Assembly (NCBI RefSeq): GCF_001458255.1
Contig: NZ_CYSB01000026.1
Coordinates: forward strand, 1 to 64,000
DNA length: 64,000 bases
Source: Thalassovita autumnalis
GTDB taxonomy: Bacteria; Pseudomonadota; Alphaproteobacteria; Rhodobacterales; Rhodobacteraceae
Direction: 5' to 3'
A model generated the notes under the pieces. The model was not told where the DNA came from, did not search any database, and was given only the letters and a program-made list of their open reading frames with translations. The position numbers were made by a program, and so were the translations under genes. Each line of letters opens with the position of its first letter. Within the stretch, counting starts at the first letter, position 1. Positions 28,251 through 35,761 of this stretch are shown here, one piece after another.

Positions 28251-28280
28251 CCCAGACAACGAGTCTTTCGGATGTCTGGG
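28251..28280 (-). promoter_or_regulatory. Inverted repeat in the gap before ahcY
   Basis: An 8-bp perfect inverted repeat (28251-28258 with 28273-28280) lies between the stop of the small secreted protein gene and ahcY. With no T-run it is a weak terminator at best; it could also be part of a structured ahcY leader. I could not match it to a known S-adenosylhomocysteine riboswitch. Confidence 0.35.
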
Positions 28281-28290
28281 CCAATCTTTC

Positions 28291-28617
28291 TTAGCTTTTT
28301 ACGCCAGCAGGGGCGATTTCACTGTTCGAATTCCAGTGTTTGCCAGTTGCCATGATGCAGGCAAGGCCGTCCGCACGGGTGATGAACACGGTGAAACTGC
28401 CCGAGTTAGGCGAAGTCCAGACTTCCAGCAGCTGCTGTGGGTTTTGCAAACCACCGCCCGAAAGCTGTTCGTTGTACTTCTTCTTCAGGTCTTCGACCAG
28501 AATGGCGCGTGGCAGGCATTTGGTGCCTTGGGCCTGTGCAGCAGTGGTGGTGGCGGTCAGGGTGACACCGGCAACCAATGCGGCGGCAAAGGCGGGGAGG
28601 GGGGTCTTCGAGAACAT
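28291..28617 (-). CDS. Small secreted protein, paralogue 1
   Basis: The 108-residue protein has a signal peptide (cut near AAQAQG) and a mature part of about 80 residues with two cysteines (CLPR and ACIMATG), which could form a disulfide in the periplasm. It is clearly paralogous to the product at 28986-29300: both share GLQNPQQLLE(V/I)W and GSFT(V/I)FIT. Function is unknown. An AAGGAG ribosome binding site precedes the ATG, and an 11-bp inverted repeat sits just upstream in the leader. Confidence 0.8.
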   Translation of the reverse strand: MFSKTPLPAFAAALVAGVTLTATTTAAQAQGTKCLPRAILVEDLKKKYNEQLSGGGLQNPQQLLEVWTSPNSGSFTVFITRADGLACIMATGKHWNSNSEIAPAGVKS

Positions 28618-28985
28618 AACGCAACACTCCTTTGTAAGGGCCCGATGCTGACGGAGACATCGCCAGGGAGGGAAGCGGTGCCGAGGGAGGGAGGAGGGGT
28701 CTCAGCATCGGGCTCACTTAAGTTATACGTCTCAGAGCCCAATTTTTCTTGCTCTCTTAGGGATACGCGACGGGAAAATGACGTATTTTCCGACAAGTGA
28801 CGAAGCTTTGACGCCGACCAAGCGCCTATTTCCCTCAGGTAAGCCGTTGCGAATAAAGCACCTTATTTTCCAGCATACTTTCGTATGGGGCGCTATCCCA
28901 ATTAGACAGACGAATTTCAGATTCATCTCTTACGGGAGGAGTTTTCCTGTGATTTAAACGATCGGTTTGCGACCACAGGGCGAAT
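28618..28985. other. Gap between the two paralogous secreted-protein genes
   Basis: No gene is visible. The part next to paralogue 1 is the leader with an 11-bp inverted repeat (28641-28651 with 28702-28712) around a purine-rich stretch on the plus strand. The rest is AT-richer and probably holds the promoter. Confidence 0.4.
28641..28712 (-). promoter_or_regulatory. Long-range inverted repeat in the leader of paralogue 1
   Basis: On the minus strand CCCGATGCTGA (28712-28702) can pair with TCAGCATCGGG (28651-28641), closing a 50-nt loop that is very pyrimidine-rich. The stem ends 10 bases before the AAGGAG ribosome binding site, so folding could affect translation or mRNA stability. Confidence 0.4.
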
Positions 28986-29300
28986 TCAGCTTTCCAGATC
29001 AGTATTAGGTGGTTCGTAGCCAATCCAGCTGCCGCCGGTGGCAACCACACAGGACTGTCCGTCCGGGTGGGTGATAAAGATGGTAAAGCTGCCGGAATCG
29101 CCAGAACTCCAGATTTCCAACAGTTGTTGCGGGTTCTGCAGACCGCGGCCCAGCAGATCCTCACCATAGCTGCGCATCAGATCTTGCACCAAGGCATCGC
29201 GCGGCATGCAGCTCGGCGGCGCAGCGTTCTGGGCAAAGGTGGGTGGGGCAAGCGCAGCGGTGCCAAAGACCGCCGCAGTGGTGATCAGACGTTTGAACAT
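28986..29300 (-). CDS. Small secreted protein, paralogue 2
   Basis: The 104-residue protein has a signal peptide (cut near TFAQNA) and two mature cysteines (CMPRDAL and CVVATGG) spaced as in paralogue 1. The shared block GLQNPQQLLEIWSSGDSGSF marks the two genes as a tandem duplication with substantial divergence at both ends. GGAAAGGA precedes the ATG. Function is unknown. Confidence 0.8.
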   Translation of the reverse strand: MFKRLITTAAVFGTAALAPPTFAQNAAPPSCMPRDALVQDLMRSYGEDLLGRGLQNPQQLLEIWSSGDSGSFTIFITHPDGQSCVVATGGSWIGYEPPNTDLES

Positions 29301-29522
29301 GACGTGTTCCTTTCCAGTTTGGGTTCAGATCCCGATCCCTCGGGCGCCGGACCACCTGTCCGGCCGTCTGATCTATATGTGGGGTCGCAAAGGGGGATTT
29401 GCGAAACACGCGGCTACACGTCCCTGTGCTTCATTTGAAACATTCATGACGCTGAGCGGCCGACATTGCACCGGGCAGGGCAGGGCGCTACCACTGTTCC
29501 AATAAAGTGAAGGACACCCCAA

Positions 29523-30119
29523 ATGGCCGCAAAAGCCCCCCGCGCCTGGCAACGTATGCTGTCCGGGCGCCGTCTTGACCTGCTGGACCCAACCCCGGTG
29601 GATGTAGAGATCGAAGATATCGCCCACGGCCTAGCCTTTGTGGCGCGCTGGAACGGGCAAACTCAGGGGGATTTTGCCTATTCTGTGGCCGAACATTCGC
29701 TGCTGGTCGAACAGCTTTATGGCCGTATGTACCCCGGCCAGCCAGTGAAATGGCATCTGGCCGCGCTTCTGCACGACGCACCGGAATATGTGATCGGGGA
29801 TATGATTTCCCCGGTGAAGGCCGCCGTTGGCCCCGGCTATGATGAGTTGGACAAACGACTGACCGCCGCCATTCACATTCGCTTTGGCCTGCCCGCCGCC
29901 ATCCCGATAAAGGTGAAAAAGCAGATCAAACGCGCCGATAAGGTCAGCGCTTGGATGGAAGCCACACAGATCGCAGGTTTCACTGAGGCGGAGGCGAACA
30001 AGTTCTTCGGCAAGGTCGATCCGGCGCTGATCGACGGGTTGTCGATCCAGCTGCGGCCCCCTGTTGAGGTTCGGGCAGAGTTCACCGCGCGGCATGAAAC
30101 ATTGCTCAATGCGTTCTAA
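29523..30119 (+). CDS. HD domain phosphohydrolase (YfbR-like)
   Basis: The 198-residue protein has the HD-superfamily metal ligands in order: H in YSVAEHSLLV, HD in ALLHDAPEYVIGDM, and D in RADKVSAWMEA. It resembles YfbR-type 5'-deoxynucleotidases, which remove phosphate from nucleoside monophosphates; substrate here is not proved. GAAGGA lies eight bases before the ATG. Its end overlaps the GNAT gene by 11 bases. Confidence 0.85.
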   Translation: MAAKAPRAWQRMLSGRRLDLLDPTPVDVEIEDIAHGLAFVARWNGQTQGDFAYSVAEHSLLVEQLYGRMYPGQPVKWHLAALLHDAPEYVIGDMISPVKAAVGPGYDELDKRLTAAIHIRFGLPAAIPIKVKKQIKRADKVSAWMEATQIAGFTEAEANKFFGKVDPALIDGLSIQLRPPVEVRAEFTARHETLLNAF

Positions 30120-30603
30120 TCTGACCATCCGCCCACCTGTTGGTTTTGACACCGGCCCGATGGCGCGGCTGCTGTCCGAGATCATCAGGGCAGGGGGCGC
30201 CACCGCGCGGACACAGGAGGTCACAGCCACCGACATGGCCGTAATGATCGCCAAAGACGCGGATCGCTCAGCCTGGTTTGTCGCTGAATCCGCGGGTGAG
30301 ATTGTCGGTTTTCAGCACGTATCCCCCTATCCCGGTCTGCCAGCGGAAGCCTGTGATATCGCCACCTTTGTGCAGCAAGGGCGGCAGCAACTCGGCGTTG
30401 GATCAGCCCTGTTCAGCGCCACATCGCAGGCGGCGCGGAATCTGGGATATGCTTGGATCTGCGCCTGTATCCGCACCGACAACGCGGGCGGGCGCGCCTA
30501 TTATCAAAGCCGTGGGTTTCGCGACTATCAGCTGATGTCTGGGGTAGCGCTGGCCGATGGGCACGTGGTGGATCAGATGCTGACCCGGTTTGATCTGGAC
30601 TGA
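30109..30603 (+). CDS. GNAT family N-acetyltransferase
   Basis: The 164-residue protein has the GNAT fold with the acetyl-CoA loop in QQGRQQLGVGSALFSATSQAAR and the C-terminal NAGGRAYYQSRGFRDYQ. The substrate is unknown. The ATG at 30109 lies inside the end of the HD gene and gives the standard N terminus (LTIRPP); an earlier in-frame ATG at 30064 would add 15 unrelated residues. Confidence 0.82.
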   Translation: MRSNLTIRPPVGFDTGPMARLLSEIIRAGGATARTQEVTATDMAVMIAKDADRSAWFVAESAGEIVGFQHVSPYPGLPAEACDIATFVQQGRQQLGVGSALFSATSQAARNLGYAWICACIRTDNAGGRAYYQSRGFRDYQLMSGVALADGHVVDQMLTRFDLD

Positions 30604-30748
30604 TCAGGGTCGATCGTAACTCGTTAACCTTCTCCTTTGGCATAGCACCGTAGATTTACGGAGCATTCGGCACGGCGATTGCAGACTGTCTGGCACGGTC
30701 GCCTCTCTCTGCTCTCCTCCGTCCCGGTGACCGACTGGAGTATGTGTT

Positions 30749-31045
30749 ATGTCCACTCAACTACTGGCGTTGGCCGCGGGGTATTTCCTGTGCAGCGCCG
30801 CTGCCGAAGAACAGGTGTTGCCCAAAGCCAAGATCGATGAGTGCAACGCAATTTACACCCAGCTGAAGCTGAGCTTCACCGATGTCGCCACATTGGATGA
30901 ATTCATGGCCTTGCTAGAAAGTGACCGCGCCGCAGTCAACCAACAGGGCTATGCGGGCTATGTCAGCTGGGTCGAAGACAACCCCGAACTGGTGGCCGAA
31001 CTGCGCGCTGAGGCCCAGTTGAAACTGCTGAGTTTCAATTTTTAG
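30749..31045 (+). CDS. Small protein with a signal-like N terminus, unknown
   Basis: I do not recognise this 98-residue protein. Its first 20 residues are hydrophobic and end in SAAAEEQ, which resembles a short signal peptide; the rest is acidic and helical with one cysteine (DECNAIY). It stands alone, 145 bases after the GNAT gene, with a weak ribosome binding site (CTGGAG, 9 bases before the ATG). Coding character is reasonable but the evidence is only composition and length. Confidence 0.6.
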   Translation: MSTQLLALAAGYFLCSAAAEEQVLPKAKIDECNAIYTQLKLSFTDVATLDEFMALLESDRAAVNQQGYAGYVSWVEDNPELVAELRAEAQLKLLSFNF

Positions 31046-31112
31046 GTAATCTAAAAACGCATTAGGCGGCCCCGCGAAGGGACCGCCACTGAACAGGTCA
31101 AGGAACCTGGGC

Positions 31113-31378
31113 AGGCTCAGGACCCGTTAATCTGCAACGCTCAGCATGGAAAAATTTGCGTTCTCAGCAGTTGGGAGCGCGCAGGTAAGGCTGGTTGCCT
31201 TTTCAAGCGTGCCCAGCTGCTGAGAGCGTGAATTTCTCCATGCCCTCCGGGTGCCTCCTATTTTGACGCTGCCGGCGTTATATTGCCTTGAAATAGAACC
31301 ACTATTCCTGCGGCCTTATGCCTTGTCAGCCCCAAAATAGGAGGCACTGAGCATTGCCCATTAATGGGTCCTGAGCCT
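31113..31378 (-). repeat. Structured repeat element, copy 1 (266 bp, inverted relative to copy 2)
   Basis: The ends are inverted repeats of 32 nt (31113-31144 with 31347-31378, 28 of 32 matching). Inside are two more inverted repeats: stem A, 15 bp perfect (31251-31265 with 31333-31347), and stem B, 32-nt arms with 27 matches (31144-31175 with 31212-31243). The three stems abut and predict a three-way junction. The stem A loop holds a 61-nt core (31269-31329, minus strand) that is 49/61 identical to copy 2 at 46424-46484. The stem sequences differ from copy 2 but pair within each copy. The right end contains the TAG stop of the RTX gene. No open frame in it looks protein-coding. Confidence 0.85.
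31269..31329 (-). other. Conserved 61-nt core of repeat copy 1
   Basis: Read on the minus strand it begins CTGACAAGG and ends GCAG. The most conserved part is 27 nt (31286-31312) with one difference from copy 2, containing GTGGTTCTATTTCAAGG. It occupies the loop of stem A in the predicted fold. Confidence 0.8.
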
Positions 31379-32669
31379 AGAACCCGTCCAGATACTGAGC
31401 CAAGGTGTTGAAGGCGCCATAGAAGGCCATGTTGTCGACCACCAGATCCTCCTCAGTGATCAGGTCGCCATAGACCGTGATCGTGCCCAGATGATCGCCA
31501 TCATGCGCACCGCCATTGCCGCCCTGGTTCGAGGTCAGGGTGATCACGCTGTAATCAAAGACCCCATCTTCATCGAAATCGACCTGCTCCACCGAGGCAT
31601 CCACGGTGTGGCCGCGAATGACGATCTGATCCCCCTCTTCGAAACTGAAATCCGTGATCACCTCATCGCCAATGGCATCGACCCAGTGGTCATGGGGATT
31701 GTCGTTTTCACCCGCCACCCCGCGCCAATCAATCCGGCCGTTTTCTTGCGTGTGCTTGCGGGCAATCTCCTCGGTAGCGTTGATGTCCAGCCGGAAGAAG
31801 AAGGTATCCGCCCCAGCGCCGCCGGTCATCACATCATTGGCATCCATGAAGGGCTGATCTGGGTTATAGGTCGGCAACTCAGGATCCTGCGCGATCACCG
31901 GCTCGCCGGCGTCGGAACGGCTGAACAGGAAATCATCTCCCTCACCGCCATCCAGAATATCGCTGCCAAAGCGGCTGATCAGACGGTCATCATCTTCGCC
32001 GCCAACCAGCGCGTCATTGCCGTGGCCATCGACCAGACGGTCATTGCCGGATCCGCCAAGGATCTCATCATTGCCGTCGCCGCCAATCAGGCGATCATTG
32101 CCGGCATCACCCTGCAGCAGGTCATCGCCGTCCCCGCCGTTGACCCGGTCATCGCCATCCCCGGCCATCACCGCATCATTGCCGTCGCCACCGCCGATCC
32201 TGTCATTGCCACTGCCGCCAAGGATCTGGTCATTGCCATCCCCACCCCAGAGCCGATCATCACCGCTGCCGCCATCCAGAAAATCGTCGCCCTCACCACC
32301 GGCAAGGCGGTCATCCCCTTCGCCACCATAAAGCTGATCCGCGCCATCACCGCCGCGCAGCGTGTCATTGCCAGCGCCACCCAGCACGACATCATCGCCA
32401 TCGCCGGCATGCACCCGGTCATTGCCGCTGCCGGCATCCACAATATCGTCACCGCTGCCGGCGTGAACGCGATCGTCCCCCTCACCCGCCAGCACCACAT
32501 CGTTGCCGCCACGGGCAATCAACCGATCATTGCCGCCCTCGCCTTTGATGAGATCTGCGGCCTCTGTGCCGCGCAGTTTTTCCGCCAATGTCGATCCCGT
32601 CAGCGTCACCAGAGTGTCAGGCAACCCCTCCGGAAACAACGTTTCCAAAGTCCAGTTAGATGCAGTCAT
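31377..32669 (-). CDS. RTX-type calcium-binding repeat protein
   Basis: This is a probable type I-secreted extracellular protein. The 430-residue product has a short N terminus (about 42 residues), 23 tandem nonapeptides of the GGxGxDxLx type (about residues 43-249) that bind calcium as a beta-roll, and an acidic C-terminal region of about 180 residues with ADTFFFRLD and ITDFSFEEGDQI motifs seen in hemolysin-type proteins. There is no signal peptide, as expected for type I export. The ATG at 32669 follows GGGGAAG; the longer open frame upstream lacks a binding site. No type I secretion genes are nearby. Its TAG stop lies inside the terminal repeat of the element at 31113-31378. Confidence 0.85.
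   Translation of the reverse strand: MTASNWTLETLFPEGLPDTLVTLTGSTLAEKLRGTEAADLIKGEGGNDRLIARGGNDVVLAGEGDDRVHAGSGDDIVDAGSGNDRVHAGDGDDVVLGGAGNDTLRGGDGADQLYGGEGDDRLAGGEGDDFLDGGSGDDRLWGGDGNDQILGGSGNDRIGGGDGNDAVMAGDGDDRVNGGDGDDLLQGDAGNDRLIGGDGNDEILGGSGNDRLVDGHGNDALVGGEDDDRLISRFGSDILDGGEGDDFLFSRSDAGEPVIAQDPELPTYNPDQPFMDANDVMTGGAGADTFFFRLDINATEEIARKHTQENGRIDWRGVAGENDNPHDHWVDAIGDEVITDFSFEEGDQIVIRGHTVDASVEQVDFDEDGVFDYSVITLTSNQGGNGGAHDGDHLGTITVYGDLITEEDLVVDNMAFYGAFNTLAQYLDGF
31923..32543 (-). repeat. 27-bp tandem repeats encoding RTX nonapeptides
   Basis: About 23 imperfect 27-bp units encode the calcium-binding nonapeptides of the RTX protein. The units are diverged (Asn/Asp and Ser/Gly/Asp/Glu variation), so this is an old array, not a recent expansion. 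Confidence 0.85.
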
Positions 32670-32822
32670 GTCTTCCCCTGAGTGTTTGTCTACTCTCCCC
32701 AAGGTTGCCGGGATCACTGTACTTGGAACAATACGGGAAAAAGGAGGGGGCGCAGTGGCAACAAATTGGCGACCCTGCGGTAACACCCTCATAAACAAAT
32801 CAAATTACGGAAGGTAGAAACA

Positions 32823-32850
32823 CAAAAAGCCGCCCAGACGGCGGCTCTTT
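32823..32850. terminator. Bidirectional terminator after regA
   Basis: A 7-bp stem (32828-32834 with 32840-32846) has an A-run on the left and CTTT on the right. On the minus strand it gives a T-run, 50 bases after the regA stop. Confidence 0.75.
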
Positions 32851-32899
32851 GACAGGGTCGCTATCTCCCTTTGGGGGAGTCGTCCCGCCGAAACGGGGG

Positions 32900-33451
32900 T
32901 CAGCGGGGGCTGCGTTTGGCGAGGATCCGCTGCAGCGTGCGGCGGTGCATGTTCAAGCGACGCGCCGTTTCCGAGACGTTGCGGTCACACAGTTCATAGA
33001 CCCGCTGGATATGTTCCCAGCGCACGCGGTCAGCGCTCATCGGGTTTTCCGGCGGCGGCGGCAGCTCATCATCCGAAGCCAGCAGCGCATTGGTGATATC
33101 CGTGGCATCCGCCGGTTTGGACAGATAATCCGTTGCGCCGATTTTCACCGCAGCCACCGCGGTGGCAATCGCGCCATAGCCGGTCAGTACCACGATGCGG
33201 CAATTGGGGCGCTTTTCCCGCAGCACCTCAACCACATCCAACCCGTTGCCATCTTCCAGACGCAGGTCGCAGACCGCATAGGCCGGGGGCCGGGCGGTTG
33301 CGATCGCTTTACCAGCCGCAACGGAGCCTGCGGTCTCCACCTCAAAGCCCCGCTTTTCCATCGCTTTGGCCAGTCGCTTCAGAAACGGCTCGTCATCGTC
33401 GAGCAGCAGCAGCGATTTATCTTCGCCGATTTCCTTGTCCAGATCCGCCAT
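32900..33451 (-). CDS. regA: Redox response regulator RegA/PrrA/ActR
   Basis: RegA is the DNA-binding partner of the RegB kinase and controls respiration, CO2 and N2 fixation or photosynthesis genes in this family. The 183-residue protein has a receiver domain with the expected phosphorylation site D62 (CDLRLEDGNG), conserved T and K residues (VLTGYG, YLSKPAD), a four-proline linker (ELPPPPE), and a C-terminal Fis-type helix-turn-helix (NVSETARRLNMHRRTLQRIL). It is on the minus strand with senC, divergent from regB, the usual arrangement. Confidence 0.94.
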   Translation of the reverse strand: MADLDKEIGEDKSLLLLDDDEPFLKRLAKAMEKRGFEVETAGSVAAGKAIATARPPAYAVCDLRLEDGNGLDVVEVLREKRPNCRIVVLTGYGAIATAVAAVKIGATDYLSKPADATDITNALLASDDELPPPPENPMSADRVRWEHIQRVYELCDRNVSETARRLNMHRRTLQRILAKRSPR

Positions 33452-33552
33452 GATCAGCCTACCTTCGCGCGTGTTCTGTTAGAATCGTTCTATAGGGCCA
33501 CTTGGCTTGCGTCAAACTTGGCTCACCTCCGGCGGCCCTAACTGGTTTATGC

Positions 33553-34173
33553 TCAACTGTTTTCGATGAAACAGGCCACGGAGTCCGCCATCTTCTCGGC
33601 CGTCATGTCGCGACGATAAAACTCGGCAAATCCGGTCTCAGGGAACATCAGATAGGTGAAGGTCGAGTGATCCATCAGGTAATACTCGTCATCCCCATCC
33701 TTGGGCGTCTGTTTCTTGTAATAGGTCTTATAAGCCCGCGAGGCCGCTTTAACCTGTTCCGGCGTGCCGGTCAGGCCAACCATACGCTCATGCATGTAGC
33801 TGGCATAATCGCTGACCATTTCCGGCGTATCACGTTCAGGATCCACCGAAATAAAGACCGAGTTCACATCATGCCCGCGCTCTTCCAGCAGCGCCACCGC
33901 CTCACCGTTGCGCGCCGCATCCAGCGGGCAGACATCGGGGCAGAAGGTGTAGCCGAAATAGACCAGCGTCGGCGCGGTGATCACATCCGCATCAGTCACG
34001 GTTTCACCAGCGCCATTGGTCAACTCAAACGGGCCACCAATATCCCCGCCAGCCACAGCCGAGGCGCGGCAAGCTGCCAAAGCGTCCCCAGATTGCATCG
34101 TGGCGTACCAGGTGCCCCCCAACAGAGCGACAGCAGCGACAACAGCGGTAGAAGCGATCAAAGCGCGGTTCAT
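33553..34173 (-). CDS. senC: SCO1/SenC/PrrC copper protein
   Basis: SenC/PrrC is a membrane-anchored thioredoxin-fold protein that helps build the copper center of cytochrome oxidase and influences RegB signalling. The 206-residue protein has an N-terminal anchor (about residues 5-25), the copper-binding C78-x3-C82 in YTFCPDVCP, and the third ligand H169 in LMDHSTFTYL. The ATG at 34173 has AAAGGAAAA upstream; the longer open frame extends into the divergent promoter region. It lies between regA and regB. Confidence 0.92.
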   Translation of the reverse strand: MNRALIASTAVVAAVALLGGTWYATMQSGDALAACRASAVAGGDIGGPFELTNGAGETVTDADVITAPTLVYFGYTFCPDVCPLDAARNGEAVALLEERGHDVNSVFISVDPERDTPEMVSDYASYMHERMVGLTGTPEQVKAASRAYKTYYKKQTPKDGDDEYYLMDHSTFTYLMFPETGFAEFYRRDMTAEKMADSVACFIENS

Positions 34174-34267
34174 TTGGTTTTCCTTTATAGGTGCGACATC
34201 GTATTGATTGGTCTGAGAGGCATATTTAACAGTAAGCTGCAAAGATCAACGGGACGAAGGCGCGCAG

Positions 34268-35668
34268 ATGGCTGAAACGAAGTTTGACGTGCTGAAAGGC
34301 CGTGATCGGGGCAATTGGATCAAGCTCAGAACGATCACTTTATTGCGATGGGGCGCCATCAGCGGCCAGATCGTTGCCATTCTTGTGGCGCAAGAACTGT
34401 TTAATCTGGATCTGGAAATCGGCCTGTGCCTGATGGTGATTTCGGTTTCGGTCATTGGCAACCTGATCGCCATGGTGATCTTCCCCGAGGCCAAGCGCCT
34501 GTCGGAAAGCGAAAACCTTCTGATGGTGCTGTTTGACCTGCTGCAGCTGTCGCTGCTGCTTTACCTGACCGGTGGGCTGCACAATCCTTTTTCCATCCTG
34601 ATCCTTGGCCCCGTGATGGTGTCGGCCTCGGCCTTTACGCTGCGCTCCACCATCTTCCTAGCAATCGTCACCATTCTGGCCGTCACGCTCTTGGCCGAGA
34701 TACATCTGCCCCTGCGCACGCAAGAAGGATTCATTCTGCGAATCCCCGATCTCTTTGTATTTGGCAATTGGATTGCCATTGTGATCGCGGTTCTGTTTCT
34801 GGGCATCTACTCACGCCGGGTGACGGTGGAGATGCACGCCATGTCGGACGCGCTGCAGGCCACCTATATGGCGCTCAGCCGTGAACAGAAGCTGACCGAT
34901 ATCGGCGGGGTTGTGGCCGCTGCCGCGCATGAGTTGGGCACGCCACTGGCCACCATCAAACTGACCAGCGCCGAACTGATTGAGGATCTGGCCGACCGCC
35001 CGGATCTGCAGGAAGATGCCAAGCTGATCCGCGAACAGGCTGACCGTTGCCGCGACATCATGCGGTCTATGGGCCGGGCTGGCAAAGACGACCTGCACCT
35101 GCGCCGCGCCCCGCTGGAGGCCGTGCTGCGCGAAGCGGCGGAGCCTCATCTGGACCGCGGCAAATCCATTCATTTTGACGCCATCGCCCTGACAGATGAA
35201 GACTACGAACAGCCCATCGTTCTGCGCCGGCCCGAGGTCATTCACGGGCTGCGCAATCTGATCCAGAATGGCGTCGACTTTGCCCGTGAAAATGTCTGGA
35301 TCGAAACCGAATGGTCGGCGGATCAGATCTATGTGCGGATCATGGATGACGGCGAAGGCTATCCGCCGCATCTGATTGGCCGGATCGGTGATCCCTTCAT
35401 GCGCCGCCGCCGCAACCCCGGTGAGCCGCGCAAACGCCCAGAATACGAAGGCATGGGGCTGGGCCTGTTTATCGCCAAGACCCTGTTGGAACGCTCGGGG
35501 GCGGAACTGACCTTTGCCAATGCCAGCGATCCCTTTGGTGAGGCCCCCGCCGACCCAACCAGGCGCGGTGCGGTGGTGGAGGTGGTCTGGCCACGCGCCA
35601 AAATCGACGGGCAGCCGCGGTCCGGCGAAGAGGGCTATCTGGGGCCAAACCAGCCACTGGAAATCTAA
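34268..35668 (+). CDS. regB: Redox sensor histidine kinase RegB/PrrB
   Basis: RegB senses the redox state of the quinone pool and phosphorylates RegA. The 466-residue protein has six predicted membrane segments (residues about 25-185), the quinone-binding heptad GGLHNPF (102-108), the phospho-acceptor H221 in AAAAHELGTPLATI, and the redox-active C261 in ADRCRDIMRSMGRAG. The HATPase domain follows (NLIQNGVDFA, DDGEGYP, GMGLGLFIAKTLLERS). Both residues used for redox control in Rhodobacter RegB are present, so regulation is probably intact. Confidence 0.95.
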   Translation: MAETKFDVLKGRDRGNWIKLRTITLLRWGAISGQIVAILVAQELFNLDLEIGLCLMVISVSVIGNLIAMVIFPEAKRLSESENLLMVLFDLLQLSLLLYLTGGLHNPFSILILGPVMVSASAFTLRSTIFLAIVTILAVTLLAEIHLPLRTQEGFILRIPDLFVFGNWIAIVIAVLFLGIYSRRVTVEMHAMSDALQATYMALSREQKLTDIGGVVAAAAHELGTPLATIKLTSAELIEDLADRPDLQEDAKLIREQADRCRDIMRSMGRAGKDDLHLRRAPLEAVLREAAEPHLDRGKSIHFDAIALTDEDYEQPIVLRRPEVIHGLRNLIQNGVDFARENVWIETEWSADQIYVRIMDDGEGYPPHLIGRIGDPFMRRRRNPGEPRKRPEYEGMGLGLFIAKTLLERSGAELTFANASDPFGEAPADPTRRGAVVEVVWPRAKIDGQPRSGEEGYLGPNQPLEI

Positions 35669-35761
35669 GCATCGCAGGGTGTTTCGACCTCTCGCGCGCC
35701 GCGTTAACCATTTGTTAACTTCCGGGAACAACCCTTAAGGGCAGACGCCCTGAGGTTTCCC

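Noticed and set aside
31923-32543. Tandem repeats as a possible CRISPR array
   Set aside because: The 27-bp units are contiguous without spacers and encode RTX nonapeptides; no CRISPR array or cas gene was seen anywhere in the window.
31491-32681. Long plus-strand open frame across the RTX gene
   Set aside because: Its Ile/Ala-rich repeats are the antisense of the 27-bp RTX repeats; the minus strand encodes a clear calcium-binding array.
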